Below are positions 10,354-19,376 of a DNA stretch of 64,000 nucleotides, piece by piece. A program made the translations under genes and the position numbers. Each line of letters starts with the position of its first letter. Positions within the stretch are counted from its first letter, which is position 1. The DNA is from Pseudomonas pudica (GTDB lineage: Bacteria; Pseudomonadota; Gammaproteobacteria; Pseudomonadales; Pseudomonadaceae): assembly GCF_015680405.1 (NCBI RefSeq), contig NZ_JADLJS010000014.1:1-64000 (forward strand), written 5' to 3'. The notes under the pieces were generated by a model. The model had not been told where the DNA came from. It searched no databases and saw only the letters and a list, made by a program, of their open reading frames with translations.

Positions 10354-10896
10354 GTGAACAAATCAATGCTTGTGGGTGCGGTACTGGGTGCTGTCGGTGT
10401 GACTGCCGGAGGTGCTGTCGCGACCTACAGCTTGGTCAACAAGGGGCCTGAATATGCACAGGTCACCGACGTGCAACCGATCAAACAACAGGTAAAAACC
10501 CCCCGTGAGGTCTGCAAGGACGTCGCCGTGACGCGGCAGGCGCCGGTCAAGGACCAGCACCAGATCGCCGGTACCGTGGTGGGCGCCATTGCCGGTGGCC
10601 TGCTGGGTAACCAGATCGGTGGTGGTAGCGGCAAGAAGATCGCCACCGTGGCCGGTGCGGTCGGTGGTGGTTATGCCGGTAACAAGGTGCAGGAGGGCAT
10701 GCAGGAGCGTGACACCTACACTACCACGCAAACCCGCTGCAATACGGTCAACGACATCAGCGAGAAAGTGGTGGGCTACAACGTGAAGTACACCATTGGC
10801 GACAAGGTGGGGCAGGTGAAGATGGATCACGAGCCCGGGTCGACCATTCCGCTGGACAAGAATGGCAAGCTGATCCTCAGCGAAGCCGGGCAGTAA
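10354..10896 (+). CDS. Glycine-zipper 2TM (Rick_17kDa/SlyB-like) envelope protein
   Basis: 180 residues. The GTG at 10354 is chosen because AGGAGG lies five bases upstream at 10343-10348. The N-terminus (MNKSMLVGAVLGAVGVTAGG) is an uncleaved anchor or signal with no lipobox cysteine. The centre carries two glycine-zipper stretches (IAGTVVGAIAGGLLGNQIGG and VAGAVGGGYAGNKVQEGM, about residues 69-110), the signature of the 17-kDa antigen/SlyB-type 2TM family found in the envelope. The C-terminal part is hydrophilic ('VVGYNVKYTIGDKVGQVKMD') and resembles the calcium-regulated/SlyB-like extension. Exact role is unknown; membrane-integrity proteins of this family are common. It stands alone between the secF terminator and a REP pair. 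Confidence 0.85.
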   Translation: MNKSMLVGAVLGAVGVTAGGAVATYSLVNKGPEYAQVTDVQPIKQQVKTPREVCKDVAVTRQAPVKDQHQIAGTVVGAIAGGLLGNQIGGGSGKKIATVAGAVGGGYAGNKVQEGMQERDTYTTTQTRCNTVNDISEKVVGYNVKYTIGDKVGQVKMDHEPGSTIPLDKNGKLILSEAGQ

Positions 10897-10903
10897 TTTG
10901 AGT

Positions 10904-10999
10904 TGCCTGTACCGGCCTCTTCGCGGGTGAACCCGCTCCCACAGTGATCGCACAACCCTGTGGGAGCGGGTTCACCCGCGAAGAGGCCGGCACAGGCAA
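10904..10999. repeat. REP pair (class A)
   Basis: Two inverted copies (CCGGCCTCTTCGCGGGTGAA... and its reverse complement) about 20 bases apart, so the whole 96-bp element is close to a perfect palindrome. It lies between convergent genes (glycine-zipper gene and suhB). Confidence 0.9.
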
Positions 11000-11017
11000 T
11001 GCAAAACTGTCAGGCAC

Positions 11018-11046
11018 AAAAAAAGCACCCCGAGGGGTGCTTTTTG
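11018..11046. terminator. Bidirectional terminator between the glycine-zipper gene and suhB
   Basis: AAAAAGCACCC, loop CGAG, GGGTGCTTTTT with A and T tracts on both sides; it ends suhB on the minus strand and can serve the convergent gene too. Confidence 0.85.
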
Positions 11047-11064
11047 TTTGCCGGCAATCCGCGC

Positions 11065-11883
11065 TTAGCGCTTCATGTTCTCTGGCAGGTGCGGCTGGAT
11101 AGCAGTCAGCACGGCCTTGAAGCACTTGATGTTGCCCGCAACGATATGGCCCTTGTCGAGGAAGTCATGGCCACCGTTGAAGTCGCTCACCAGTCCGCCC
11201 GCTTCCTGGATCAGCAGAACGCCGGCTGCCATGTCCCATTCGGACAGGCCCGACTCCCAGAAGGCGTCGAAACGGCCGGCGGCCACATAGGCCAGGTCCA
11301 GGCTGGCGGAGCCCGCGCGGCGGATGCCAGCGGTCTGGCCAGTCAGGGCGCGGAACATGCCCAGATAGTTGTCCAGGTCAGCCATCTGGCTGTCACGGAA
11401 CGGGAAGCCGGTGCCCAGCAGGGCGCCTTCCAGGCTGGTGCGCGAGCTGACACGCAGGCGGCGGCCGTTGAGCTGGGCGCCACGGCCACGGCTGGCGGTG
11501 AATTCTTCCTGGCGAACCGGGTCGACGATCACGGCGTGCTCAAGGCGGCCACGGTATTTGCAGGCGATGCTGACCGCGAAGTGCGGGATACCACGCAGGA
11601 AGTTGGTGGTGCCATCCAGCGGGTCGATGATCCACAGGTAATCCTTGCCTTCTTCGCCGCTACCCGCGTGCAGGCCGGTTTCCTCGCCCTGGATGGAGTG
11701 GTTCGGGTAGGCCTTGCGCAGGGCGTTGACGATGCTCTGCTCGGCGGCGCGATCGACTTCGGAGACGTAATCCTTGGCCTCTTTCTCATCGACCTTGATG
11801 CTATCCAGGCGTTCGATGGAGCGGAAAATCAGTTCACTGGCGCTGCGAGCGGCGCGCAGGGCGATATTCAGCATAGGCTGCAT
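11065..11883 (-). CDS. suhB: Inositol-1-monophosphatase / NusA-associated SuhB
   Basis: 272 residues. Metal-dependent (Mg2+) monophosphatase of the FIG superfamily; in gammaproteobacteria SuhB also joins the rRNA antitermination complex. The metal-site motifs are present: 'GEETG' (about 67-71), 'WIIDPLDGTTNFLRG' (about 82-96) and 'SEWDMAAGVLLIQEAGG' (about 210-226). Start MQPMLNIALRAARSAS at 11883 matches the family; the ATG of MLNIAL three codons in is an alternative. It is divergent from trmJ. Confidence 0.95.
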   Translation of the reverse strand: MQPMLNIALRAARSASELIFRSIERLDSIKVDEKEAKDYVSEVDRAAEQSIVNALRKAYPNHSIQGEETGLHAGSGEEGKDYLWIIDPLDGTTNFLRGIPHFAVSIACKYRGRLEHAVIVDPVRQEEFTASRGRGAQLNGRRLRVSSRTSLEGALLGTGFPFRDSQMADLDNYLGMFRALTGQTAGIRRAGSASLDLAYVAAGRFDAFWESGLSEWDMAAGVLLIQEAGGLVSDFNGGHDFLDKGHIVAGNIKCFKAVLTAIQPHLPENMKR

Positions 11884-12034
11884 GGGCGGGTCACCTGGAG
11901 ATGTTAAAGAAGAAAGCCGATCATTCTAGCAGAAAACTTTGGCGGCAGAAGTGTCACATTTGCTTTCGTGGCGTTACGTCTGTCGGTTCTGTAAGATCGA
12001 AGGCCCTGATTCCTGCATCTGTGAGCACAACACC

Positions 12035-12790
12035 TTGCTGCAAAATATTCGTGTTGTTCTGGTCAATACCAGCCACCCCGGCAACATCGGCGGCGCTGCA
12101 CGTGCCATGAAAAACATGGGCTTGTCGCGTCTGGTGCTGGTGCAGCCGAAAGAATTCCCCGCCGTGGATGCCAGTGCCCGAGCCTCGGGTGCCGACGATG
12201 TGCTGGACAACGCCCAGGTGGTCGACAGCCTCGAGCAGGCGCTGGTCGGCTGTAACCTGGTGATGGGCACCAGTGCACGTGAGCGGAGCATCCCCTGGCC
12301 GCTGATCGGCCCGCGCGAGTGCGGTGCCAAGGCGGTGGAGCACGCCAACGGTGGCGAGGAAATCGCCCTGGTGTTCGGGCGTGAACACGCCGGCCTGACC
12401 AACGAAGAACTGCAGCGATGTCACTTCCACGTGCACATTCCCTCCAACCCCGACTTCAGCTCGCTGAACCTGGCCGCCGCTGTCCAGGTGCTCTCCTACG
12501 AGGTGCGCATGGCCTGGCTTGCCGCTGGTGCGGTGCCGGGCAAGGTCGAGAAGGTTGACGCCAGCGAGCTGGCGACCATGGACGAAATGGAGCTGTTCTA
12601 CGACCACCTGGAGAAGACCTTGGTCGGTATCGGCTTTCTCGACCCCGAAAAGCCCAAGCACCTGATGCCGCGCCTGCGTCGGTTGTATGGGCGGGTGGCG
12701 GTCGAACGTTCGGAAATGAGCATTTTGCGCGGCATCCTCACCGAGACCCAGAAAGTGGTCCGGGGCGAGCCGCATAAACGGAAGGACTGA
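12035..12790 (+). CDS. trmJ: tRNA (cytidine/uridine-32-2'-O)-methyltransferase TrmJ
   Basis: 251 residues from a TTG at 12035 (MLQNIRVVLVNTSHPGNIGG), which reproduces the usual N-terminus of this SPOUT-class enzyme that methylates the ribose of position 32 in several tRNAs. Seen are 'VLVNTSHPGNIGGAARAMKNMG', 'MGTSARER', the knot-forming 'IALVFGREHAGLTNEEL' and 'IPSNPDFSSLNLAAAVQVLSYE'. The Shine-Dalgarno for the TTG is weak, and the frame stays open upstream to 11939 (TTG) with an in-frame GTG at 11951, encoding a cysteine-rich extension; conventional start preferred. cysE follows after 3 bp, so the two are co-transcribed. Confidence 0.92.
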   Translation: MLQNIRVVLVNTSHPGNIGGAARAMKNMGLSRLVLVQPKEFPAVDASARASGADDVLDNAQVVDSLEQALVGCNLVMGTSARERSIPWPLIGPRECGAKAVEHANGGEEIALVFGREHAGLTNEELQRCHFHVHIPSNPDFSSLNLAAAVQVLSYEVRMAWLAAGAVPGKVEKVDASELATMDEMELFYDHLEKTLVGIGFLDPEKPKHLMPRLRRLYGRVAVERSEMSILRGILTETQKVVRGEPHKRKD

Positions 12791-12793
12791 CAG

Positions 12794-13579
12794 ATGTTCG
12801 AACGCCTGCGTGAAGATATTCAAAGCGTATTCCACCGTGACCCTGCTGCGCGCAACGCCTTCGAGGTGCTGACCTGCTACCCGGGCATGCACGCCATCTG
12901 GCTGCACCGGCTGGGCAATGCCCTATGGAAGCGTGATTTCAAGTGGCTGGCCCGCCTGGTGTCCAACTTCGGTCGCTGGCTGACCGGTATCGAGATCCAC
13001 CCCGGCGCCACCATCGGCCGGCGCTTCTTCATCGACCACGGCATGGGCATCGTAATCGGCGAAACCGCCGAAATCGGCGACGATGTCACCCTTTACCAGG
13101 GCGTGACCCTGGGTGGTACCAGCTGGAACAAAGGCAAGCGCCACCCCACCCTGGAAAACGGCGTGGTGGTAGGGGCGGGGGCCAAGGTGCTGGGCCCGTT
13201 CACCGTCGGTGCCGGAGCCAAGATCGGTTCCAATGCGGTGGTGACCAAGGCAGTGCCAGCTGGCGCCACTGCGGTCGGCATCCCGGGGCGAATCATCGTC
13301 AAGAGCGAAGACAATGAGGTCGAGGCCAAGCGCAAGGCCATGGCCGAGAAGATCGGTTTCGACGCCTATGGTGTCAGTGGCGACATGCCCGACCCGGTGG
13401 CTCGTGCCATCGGCCAGATGCTCGACCACCTGCAGGCAGTCGACGAGCGGCTGGAGGGCATGTGCGGCGCCCTGACCAAGATGGGCAGCGATTACTGCGC
13501 CAAGGAACTGCCAGCCCTGCCGGAAGATGACTTCACGGAAGTTGCCCAGGTGGCTCAGCGCGACACTCAATCGCATTGA
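12794..13579 (+). CDS. cysE: Serine O-acetyltransferase
   Basis: 261 residues. It makes O-acetylserine from serine and acetyl-CoA, the precursor of cysteine, and so feeds the sulfur donor for the Isc operon that follows. The N-terminal helical region ([20 protein letters not shown]) leads into the left-handed beta-helix of hexapeptide repeats: '[26 protein letters not shown]' (catalytic His/Asp region), '[14 protein letters not shown]', '[21 protein letters not shown]', '[22 protein letters not shown]'. It is 3 bp after trmJ. A GC-rich hairpin at 13608-13630 (GGGGCGTG / CACGCCCC) follows. Confidence 0.95.
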   Translation: MFERLREDIQSVFHRDPAARNAFEVLTCYPGMHAIWLHRLGNALWKRDFKWLARLVSNFGRWLTGIEIHPGATIGRRFFIDHGMGIVIGETAEIGDDVTLYQGVTLGGTSWNKGKRHPTLENGVVVGAGAKVLGPFTVGAGAKIGSNAVVTKAVPAGATAVGIPGRIIVKSEDNEVEAKRKAMAEKIGFDAYGVSGDMPDPVARAIGQMLDHLQAVDERLEGMCGALTKMGSDYCAKELPALPEDDFTEVAQVAQRDTQSH

Positions 13580-13605
13580 TTGCGCCGCGCTGAAATCACG
13601 GTGAC

Positions 13606-13632
13606 ATACGGGGCGTGTGCTCACGCCCCCTG
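13606..13632 (+). terminator. GC-rich hairpin after cysE
   Basis: GGGGCGTG-TGCT-CACGCCCC, 27 bases after the cysE stop and before the iscR promoter. No T-tract follows, so it may be a weak terminator or 3'-end stabiliser. Confidence 0.45.
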
Positions 13633-13663
13633 TCTGCTACAATCGCGCCCGCCTCCCTGATGC

Positions 13664-13690
13664 AAACCCGACTAAAGCACTAGGTCTAAT
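13664..13690 (+). promoter_or_regulatory. Upstream IscR type-1-like site
   Basis: AAACCCGACTAAAGCA followed by CTAGGTCTAAT resembles the [2Fe-2S]-IscR type-1 consensus (ATASYYGACT...GTCRRSTAT) in its left half, with two extra bases before the right half. It abuts a better site at 13689. Confidence 0.4.
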
Positions 13691-13713
13691 AGTTGACTTA
13701 AATGCTCGGGAAT
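13689..13713 (+). promoter_or_regulatory. IscR type-1 site overlapping the isc promoter
   Basis: ATAGTTGACTTAAATGCTCG GGAAT fits the 25-base IscR type-1 consensus with few mismatches. It includes the -35 TTGACT, so holo-IscR bound here would repress the operon when Fe-S clusters are plentiful. Motif seen; regulation inferred from the E. coli system. Confidence 0.65.
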
Positions 13714-13721
13714 CGCATACT
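13693..13721 (+). promoter_or_regulatory. isc operon sigma-70 promoter
   Basis: -35 TTGACT (13693-13698), 17-bp spacer, -10 CATACT (13716-13721); the iscR start codon is 37 bp further on. The -35 lies in the IscR site. Confidence 0.7.
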
Positions 13722-13758
13722 CGCTCACATCCTGTAACTCCCGTGGTACCCAATAGCC

Positions 13759-14250
13759 ATGCGACTGACTACCAAAGGCCGATACGCCGTGACCGCCATG
13801 CTCGACCTGGCGTTGCACGCGCAGCATGGGCCGGTGTCTTTGGCCGACATTTCCGAGCGCCAGGGCATTTCCCTCTCTTATCTGGAACAGCTGTTCGCCA
13901 AGCTGCGCCGCAGCAGCCTGGTCTCCAGCGTGCGTGGTCCAGGCGGTGGCTACCAGCTGTCGCGAGGCATGGAAACCATCCAGGTGGCCCAGGTCATCGA
14001 CGCGGTCAACGAATCGGTCGATGCCACCCGTTGCCAGGGCCTCGGGGACTGCCATGCCGGTGACACCTGCCTGACCCACCACCTGTGGTGCGACCTCAGC
14101 CAGCAGATCCATGAATTCCTCAGCGGTATAAGCCTGGCCGACCTCGTCATGCGCCGTGAGGTGCAGGAAGTCGCCCAGCGCCAGGACCTGCGTCGTGTCG
14201 CAGGCCGAACCGCCCAGCTGGACAAGATTGAGACGTCCGCCGTCGATTGA
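13759..14250 (+). CDS. iscR: Fe-S cluster-sensing Rrf2-family regulator IscR
   Basis: 163 residues. The N-terminal winged helix ([20 protein letters not shown], '[24 protein letters not shown]', '[13 protein letters not shown]') is typical. The three cluster-ligating cysteines fall at 92, 98 and 104 with histidines at 107-108, the same positions as in E. coli IscR, so a [2Fe-2S] cluster can be bound. The protein represses the isc operon when loaded. Two IscR-type sites lie upstream, indicating autorepression. First gene of iscRSUA-hscBA-fdx-iscX. Confidence 0.97.
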   Translation: MRLTTKGRYAVTAMLDLALHAQHGPVSLADISERQGISLSYLEQLFAKLRRSSLVSSVRGPGGGYQLSRGMETIQVAQVIDAVNESVDATRCQGLGDCHAGDTCLTHHLWCDLSQQIHEFLSGISLADLVMRREVQEVAQRQDLRRVAGRTAQLDKIETSAVD

Positions 14251-14296
14251 TCCCACCGGGACGACGAGCGACGCCACCGCCTGATAGGAGAGACAA

Positions 14297-15511
14297 ATGA
14301 AGTTGCCGATCTACCTCGATTACTCCGCGACCACCCCGGTCGATCCACGCGTGGCCCAGAAGATGGCCGACTGCCTGCTGGTCGACGGGAACTTCGGTAA
14401 CCCGGCTTCGCGCTCCCACGTCTTTGGCTGGAAAGCCGAGGAAGCGGTCGAGAACGGTCGTCGCCAGGTTGCCGAGCTGATCAACGCCGATCCGCGCGAA
14501 ATCGTCTGGACCAGTGGTGCCACCGAGTCCGACAACCTCGCACTCAAGGGCGTCGCGCACTTCTATCAGACCAAGGGCAAGCACATCATCACCTCCAAGA
14601 TCGAGCACAAGGCGGTCCTGGATACCGCTCGCCAGCTGGAGCGTGAAGGTTTCGAAGTCACCTACCTCGAGCCAGGCGAAGACGGCATCGTCACTCCGGC
14701 CATGGTCGAGGCGGCGCTGCGCGACGACACCATCCTGGTATCGCTGATGCACGTGAACAACGAAGTCGGCTCGATCAACGATATCGCCGCCATCGGTGAA
14801 CTGACCCGCTCGCGAGGCGTGCTGTTCCACGTTGACGCCGCGCAGTCGGCCGGCAAGGTCGAAATCGACCTGCAGAAGCTGAAGGTCGACCTGATGTCGT
14901 TCTCGGCGCACAAGGTCTACGGCCCGAAAGGCATCGGCGCGCTGTACGTCAGCCGCAAGCCGCGTGTACGCCTGGAAGCCATCATTCACGGCGGTGGCCA
15001 TGAACGCGGCATGCGTTCGGGCACCCTGCCGACCCACCAGATCGTCGGCATGGGCGAAGCCTTCGCTATCGCCAAGCAGGAAATGGCCGCAGAAAACGTG
15101 CGCATCAAGGCCCTGAGCGACCGCTTCTTCAAGCAGGTTTCGGACCTCGAAGAGCTGTACGTCAACGGCAGCAAGACTGCCCGCGTACCACACAACCTGA
15201 ACCTGAGCTTCAACTACGTCGAAGGCGAATCGCTGCTGATGTCTCTGAAGGACATCGCCGTATCGTCCGGTTCGGCCTGCACCTCCGCGTCGCTCGAGCC
15301 GTCCTACGTACTGCGCGCCCTGGGCCGCAACGACGAGCTGGCGCACAGCTCGATCCGCTTCTCTTTCGGCCGCTTCACCACCGAAGAAGAAGTCGACTAC
15401 GCCGCGCAGAAAGTCTGCGAGGCCGTCAACAAACTGCGTGAGCTGTCGCCGCTGTGGGACATGTACAAAGACGGCGTTGACATCTCCAAGATCGAGTGGG
15501 CCGCCCACTAA
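14297..15511 (+). CDS. iscS: Cysteine desulfurase IscS
   Basis: 404 residues, the normal length. Pyridoxal-phosphate enzyme that releases sulfur from cysteine as a persulfide and hands it to IscU and to tRNA-thiolation partners. The PLP lysine is Lys206 in '[12 protein letters not shown]' and the persulfide-forming Cys328 lies in '[14 protein letters not shown]'. '[10 protein letters not shown]', '[12 protein letters not shown]' and '[20 protein letters not shown]' complete the family picture. GGAGAG precedes the ATG. 46 bp after iscR and 46 bp before iscU. Confidence 0.98.
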   Translation: MKLPIYLDYSATTPVDPRVAQKMADCLLVDGNFGNPASRSHVFGWKAEEAVENGRRQVAELINADPREIVWTSGATESDNLALKGVAHFYQTKGKHIITSKIEHKAVLDTARQLEREGFEVTYLEPGEDGIVTPAMVEAALRDDTILVSLMHVNNEVGSINDIAAIGELTRSRGVLFHVDAAQSAGKVEIDLQKLKVDLMSFSAHKVYGPKGIGALYVSRKPRVRLEAIIHGGGHERGMRSGTLPTHQIVGMGEAFAIAKQEMAAENVRIKALSDRFFKQVSDLEELYVNGSKTARVPHNLNLSFNYVEGESLLMSLKDIAVSSGSACTSASLEPSYVLRALGRNDELAHSSIRFSFGRFTTEEEVDYAAQKVCEAVNKLRELSPLWDMYKDGVDISKIEWAAH

Positions 15512-15557
15512 GCAGTCGCCGGCAAGAGCGGCTCCCTGATGAGGAAGGAATTGCACC

Positions 15558-15944
15558 ATGGCATACAGTGAAAAGGTCATCGACCACTACGAAAACCCGC
15601 GCAACGTCGGCAAGATGAACGCCGAAGACCCGGACGTCGGTACCGGCATGGTCGGCGCCCCGGCCTGCGGTGATGTGATGCGCCTGCAAATCAAGGTCAA
15701 CGAGCAGGGCGTGATCGAAGACGCCAAGTTCAAGACCTACGGCTGCGGTTCGGCCATTGCTTCCAGCTCCCTCGCCACCGAGTGGATGAAGGGCAAGACC
15801 CTGGACGAAGCCGAGACCATCAAGAACACCCAGCTGGCCGAAGAACTGGCGTTGCCGCCGGTCAAGATCCACTGCTCGGTACTCGCCGAAGACGCCATCA
15901 AGGCAGCCGTACGCGATTACAAGCAGAAGAAAGGCTTGATCTAA
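15558..15944 (+). CDS. iscU: Fe-S cluster assembly scaffold IscU
   Basis: 128 residues. Scaffold on which IscS sulfur and iron are built into a [2Fe-2S] cluster. All three ligand cysteines are present (Cys37 in 'APACGDVM', Cys63 in 'TYGCGSAIASSS', Cys106 in 'KIHCSVLAED') with the conserved Asp39, and the HscA recognition motif 'LPPVKIHC' precedes Cys106. AGGAAGG lies upstream of the ATG. Confidence 0.98.
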   Translation: MAYSEKVIDHYENPRNVGKMNAEDPDVGTGMVGAPACGDVMRLQIKVNEQGVIEDAKFKTYGCGSAIASSSLATEWMKGKTLDEAETIKNTQLAEELALPPVKIHCSVLAEDAIKAAVRDYKQKKGLI

Positions 15945-15972
15945 GTCGCCTGTTGCGAGGTAAGGAGTCCTG

Positions 15973-16296
15973 ATGGCTATCAGCATGACAGAAGCCGCCG
16001 CCAACCACGTGCGGCGTTCCCTGGAAGGGCGCGGTAAGGGCGAAGGTATTCGCCTGGGCGTGCGCACCACCGGTTGCTCGGGCCTGGCCTACGTGCTGGA
16101 GTTCGTCGACGAGCTGGCGGACGAAGACCAGGTGTTCGAGAACCATGGCGTCAAGGTGATCATCGATCCCAAGAGCCTGGTCTACCTCGATGGCACCGAA
16201 CTGGACTTCGTCAAGGAAGGGTTGAACGAAGGCTTCAAGTTCAACAACCCCAACGTGCGCGGTGAGTGTGGCTGCGGCGAAAGCTTCAACGTTTGA
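15973..16296 (+). CDS. iscA: A-type Fe-S carrier IscA
   Basis: 107 residues. HesB/IscA fold with the three conserved cysteines: Cys35 ('[12 protein letters not shown]'), Cys99 and Cys101 ('GECGCGESF'). It carries Fe-S clusters to target proteins, notably for [4Fe-4S] maturation. 28 bp after iscU; hscB begins 8 bp later. Confidence 0.97.
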   Translation: MAISMTEAAANHVRRSLEGRGKGEGIRLGVRTTGCSGLAYVLEFVDELADEDQVFENHGVKVIIDPKSLVYLDGTELDFVKEGLNEGFKFNNPNVRGECGCGESFNV

Positions 16297-16304
16297 GGCT
16301 GGCT

Positions 16305-16826
16305 GTGGGTACTCCTTGTCATTTCGCATTGTTTGACCTCCAGCCAAGTTTCCGCCTGGATCTCGACAAGCTGGCCACTCGCTATCGCGAGCTGGCCCGC
16401 GAAGTCCATCCCGACCGCTTTGCCGACGCTTCCGAGCGCGAGCAGCGCGTGGCGCTGGAAAAATCCGCGGCCCTCAACGACGCCTACCAGACACTGCGCA
16501 GTGCGCCGCGTCGCGCCCGCTACCTGCTGGCCATCGGCGGCCACGAAGTGCCTCAGGAGGTCACGGTCCACGACCCTGACTTCCTGTTGCAGCAGATGCA
16601 ATGGCGTGAAGAGCTCGAAGAACTGCAGGACGAAGCTGACCTCGATGGCGTGGCTGTGTTCAAGAAGCGCCTGAAAGCCGCTCAGGACACGCTGAACGAG
16701 GACTTCGCCGCCTGCTGGGACGCCCCTGGCGAGCGTGACAAGGCCGAGCGCCTGATGCGCCGCATGCAGTTCCTCGACAAGCTCGCTCAAGAAGTGCGCC
16801 AACTGGAAGAGCGCCTCGACGATTAA
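16305..16826 (+). CDS. hscB: Fe-S co-chaperone HscB (J-protein)
   Basis: 173 residues from the GTG at 16305, which gives the expected [16 protein letters not shown] start; the frame is open 13 codons upstream but that overlaps iscA. The J-domain has the '[20 protein letters not shown]' HPD loop (about residue 33), and the C-terminal helical domain binds IscU. It stimulates HscA ATPase and delivers IscU to it. Sits between iscA and hscA as in other gammaproteobacteria. Confidence 0.95.
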   Translation: MGTPCHFALFDLQPSFRLDLDKLATRYRELAREVHPDRFADASEREQRVALEKSAALNDAYQTLRSAPRRARYLLAIGGHEVPQEVTVHDPDFLLQQMQWREELEELQDEADLDGVAVFKKRLKAAQDTLNEDFAACWDAPGERDKAERLMRRMQFLDKLAQEVRQLEERLDD

Positions 16827-16868
16827 CCCGGTGCTGCCCGTGATGGCACCTAAGGTATTCAGATAAGC

Positions 16869-18731
16869 ATGGCCCTACTGCAGATTGCCGAACCCGGTCA
16901 AAGCCCTCAGCCGCATCAGCGCCGCCTGGCGGTGGGGATCGACCTGGGTACCACCAACTCCCTGGTCGCTGCACTGCGCAGCGGCCGTAGCGAGCCCCTG
17001 CCCGACGCACAGGGCAACGTCATTCTGCCGTCCGCGGTGCGCTACCTCGAAGGGCGCAGCGAAGTGGGGCAGGCTGCGCGGGATGCCGCTTCCAGCGACC
17101 CGCTGAACACAGTGCTGTCGGTCAAGCGCCTGATGGGGCGCGGCCTGGCCGACGTCAAGCAACTGGGCGAGCAGCTGCCGTACCGCTTCGTTGGCGGTGA
17201 GTCGCACATGCCGTTCATCGACACCGTACAGGGGCCTAAGAGCCCGGTGGAAGTGTCCGCCGACATCCTCAAGGTGCTGCGCGAGCGTGCCGAAGCCACC
17301 CTGGGTGGTGAACTCGTCGGTGCCGTGATCACCGTGCCGGCCTATTTCGACGATGCCCAGCGCCAGGCCACCAAGGACGCTGCGCGCCTGGCCGGCCTGA
17401 ACGTGCTGCGCCTGCTCAACGAGCCGACCGCCGCAGCCGTGGCCTATGGCCTGGACCAGAATGCCGAAGGTGTGGTGGCCATCTACGACCTGGGCGGCGG
17501 TACCTTCGACATTTCCATCCTGCGCCTGACTGCCGGCGTATTCGAAGTGCTGGCCACCGGTGGCGATACCGCCCTGGGTGGTGACGACTTCGACCACGCC
17601 ATTGCTGGCTGGATCATCGAGCAGGCCGGGCTGTCGTCCGACCTGGACCCGGCCACCCAGCGCGCGCTGTTGCAGACTGCCTGCGCTGCCAAGGAAGCCC
17701 TGACCGACGCCGACGTGGTCAGCGTCAGCCATGGCACCTGGCAGGGCGAGCTGAGCCGCGCCGGTTTCGAAGCCATGATCGAGCCCATGGTCGCCCGCAG
17801 TCTCAAGGCCTGCCGCCGCGCCGTGCGTGACAGCGGTATCGAGCTGGAAGAAGTCAGCGCCGTGGTCATGGTCGGTGGTTCGACCCGCGTACCGCGTGTG
17901 CGTGAAGCTGTCGGCGCACTGTTCGGCCGCACTCCGCTGACCTCGATCGACCCCGACCAGGTGGTGGCCATCGGTGCCGCCATCCAGGCCGATACCTTGG
18001 CCGGCAACCGCCGCGAAGGTGGCGAACTGCTGCTGTTGGATGTCATCCCGCTGTCGCTTGGCCTCGAGACCATGGGCGGGCTGATGGAGAAGGTTATCCC
18101 GCGCAACACCACCATCCCGGTGGCGCGTGCTCAGGAGTTCACCACTTACAAAGATGGCCAGTCGGCCATGATGATCCACGTGCTTCAGGGCGAGCGCGAG
18201 CTGATCAGCGACTGCCGCTCGCTGGCGCGCTTCGAGCTGCGTGGCATCCCGGCCATGGTCGCCGGTGCGGCGAAAATCCGCGTCACCTTCCAGGTCGACG
18301 CCGACGGCCTGCTCAGCGTCGCCGCCCGCGAGCTGGGCTCGGGCGTGGAAGCCAGCATTCAGGTCAAGCCGTCCTACGGCCTGACCGACGGCGAAATCGC
18401 CCGCATGCTCAAGGATTCCTTCGAACACGCAGGTTCCGACAAGCAGGCCCGCCAGCTGCGCGAGCACCAGGTGGACGGCGAGCGCCTGCTCGAAGCGGTA
18501 CAGGGCGCCCTGGACGCCGACGGTGAGCGCCTGCTCAGCAGTGACGAGCGCGACGCCATCGAATTCCAGATGCAAGAACTACGTGATTTGCTGGCCGGCA
18601 CCGATGGCGCAGCCATCGAGCAACAGACCAAGCGTCTGTCGCAGGTGACTGACGCATTTGCCGCCCGTCGCCTTGATTCGACGGTCAAAGCCGCACTGGC
18701 CGGGCGCAACCTGAATGAGATCGAGGAGTAA
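16869..18731 (+). CDS. hscA: Fe-S chaperone HscA (Hsp70 family)
   Basis: 620 residues. Specialised Hsp70 that drives cluster transfer from IscU. The ATPase domain carries '[16 protein letters not shown]', '[20 protein letters not shown]', '[15 protein letters not shown]', '[17 protein letters not shown]' and '[18 protein letters not shown]'; the substrate-binding part shows '[18 protein letters not shown]' and '[19 protein letters not shown]'. Start [17 protein letters not shown] matches known HscA N-termini. fdx follows after 3 bp. Confidence 0.97.
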   Translation: MALLQIAEPGQSPQPHQRRLAVGIDLGTTNSLVAALRSGRSEPLPDAQGNVILPSAVRYLEGRSEVGQAARDAASSDPLNTVLSVKRLMGRGLADVKQLGEQLPYRFVGGESHMPFIDTVQGPKSPVEVSADILKVLRERAEATLGGELVGAVITVPAYFDDAQRQATKDAARLAGLNVLRLLNEPTAAAVAYGLDQNAEGVVAIYDLGGGTFDISILRLTAGVFEVLATGGDTALGGDDFDHAIAGWIIEQAGLSSDLDPATQRALLQTACAAKEALTDADVVSVSHGTWQGELSRAGFEAMIEPMVARSLKACRRAVRDSGIELEEVSAVVMVGGSTRVPRVREAVGALFGRTPLTSIDPDQVVAIGAAIQADTLAGNRREGGELLLLDVIPLSLGLETMGGLMEKVIPRNTTIPVARAQEFTTYKDGQSAMMIHVLQGERELISDCRSLARFELRGIPAMVAGAAKIRVTFQVDADGLLSVAARELGSGVEASIQVKPSYGLTDGEIARMLKDSFEHAGSDKQARQLREHQVDGERLLEAVQGALDADGERLLSSDERDAIEFQMQELRDLLAGTDGAAIEQQTKRLSQVTDAFAARRLDSTVKAALAGRNLNEIEE

Positions 18732-18734
18732 CCG

Positions 18735-19076
18735 ATGCCGCTGGTGACATTCCTGCCGCATGAGAAGTTCTGCCCCGAAGGGCTGACCGTGGAAGTCGAG
18801 ACCGGGACCAACATCCTGGAGCTGGCCCACGACCATCACATCGAGATGGAAAGCGCCTGCGGCGGCGTCAAGGCCTGCACCACTTGCCACTGCATCGTGC
18901 GCAAGGGCTTCGACTCGCTCGAAGAAGCCGACGAACTGGAAGAGGACATGCTGGACAAGGCCTGGGGCCTGGAGGCTCAATCGCGCCTCGGCTGCCAGGT
19001 GGTCGTCGCTGACCAGGACCTGGTCATCGAGATCCCCAAGTATTCGCTCAACCACGCCGCTGAAGCGCCGCACTGA
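18735..19076 (+). CDS. fdx: ISC-type [2Fe-2S] ferredoxin
   Basis: 113 residues. Adrenodoxin-like ferredoxin that supplies electrons during cluster assembly. The four cluster ligands are Cys42, Cys48 and Cys51 ('SACGGVKACTTCHC') and Cys87 ('RLGCQVVV'). Acidic surface segment 'EADELEEDMLDKAWG' is typical. Follows hscA by 3 bp. Confidence 0.97.
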   Translation: MPLVTFLPHEKFCPEGLTVEVETGTNILELAHDHHIEMESACGGVKACTTCHCIVRKGFDSLEEADELEEDMLDKAWGLEAQSRLGCQVVVADQDLVIEIPKYSLNHAAEAPH

Positions 19077-19086
19077 GGTTTGCCCC

Positions 19087-19287
19087 ATGAGCCTGAAATG
19101 GATTGATGTACTTGAGATCGCCATCCAGCTTGCAGAAAGCAAGCCGGAAGTCGATCCTCGTTATGTGAATTTCGTCGATCTGCACCGCTGGGTGCTGGCG
19201 TTGCCAGAATTCAGCGACGATCCGTCACGCGGCGGTGAGAAAGTGCTCGAGGCCATCCAGGCGGCCTGGATCGAAGAAGCCGACTGA
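19087..19287 (+). CDS. iscX: IscX (YfhJ) regulator of IscS
   Basis: 66 residues, the normal size for this small acidic helical protein that binds IscS and modulates cluster assembly. 'MSLKWIDVLEIAIQLAE', 'DPRYVNFVDLHRWVLALPEF' and the C-terminal 'EAIQAAWIEE' identify it. Last gene of the isc operon; its transcription probably ends at the hairpin at 19318-19348. Confidence 0.96.
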   Translation: MSLKWIDVLEIAIQLAESKPEVDPRYVNFVDLHRWVLALPEFSDDPSRGGEKVLEAIQAAWIEEAD

Positions 19288-19301
19288 ACGCGTCCTGCAG
19301 G

Positions 19302-19331
19302 TTAGGCAATCCCCTGGAACCCGCGTATAAT
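19302..19331 (+). promoter_or_regulatory. Candidate ndk promoter nested in a terminator
   Basis: A perfect -10 TATAAT at 19326-19331 with a weak -35 (TTAGGC, 19302-19307, 18-bp spacing). The -10 falls exactly in the loop of the hairpin at 19318-19340. Confidence 0.5.
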
Positions 19332-19348
19332 TCGCGGGTTTAATTTTT
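19318..19348 (+). terminator. Terminator of the isc operon
   Basis: Eight-bp stem AACCCGCG / CGCGGGTT, loop TATAATT, then TAATTTTT. It lies 30 bp after iscX and 28 bp before ndk and its loop doubles as a -10 box. Confidence 0.7.
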
Positions 19349-19376
19349 CGCAACACTCATTTTTCTGGAGTTTTCC

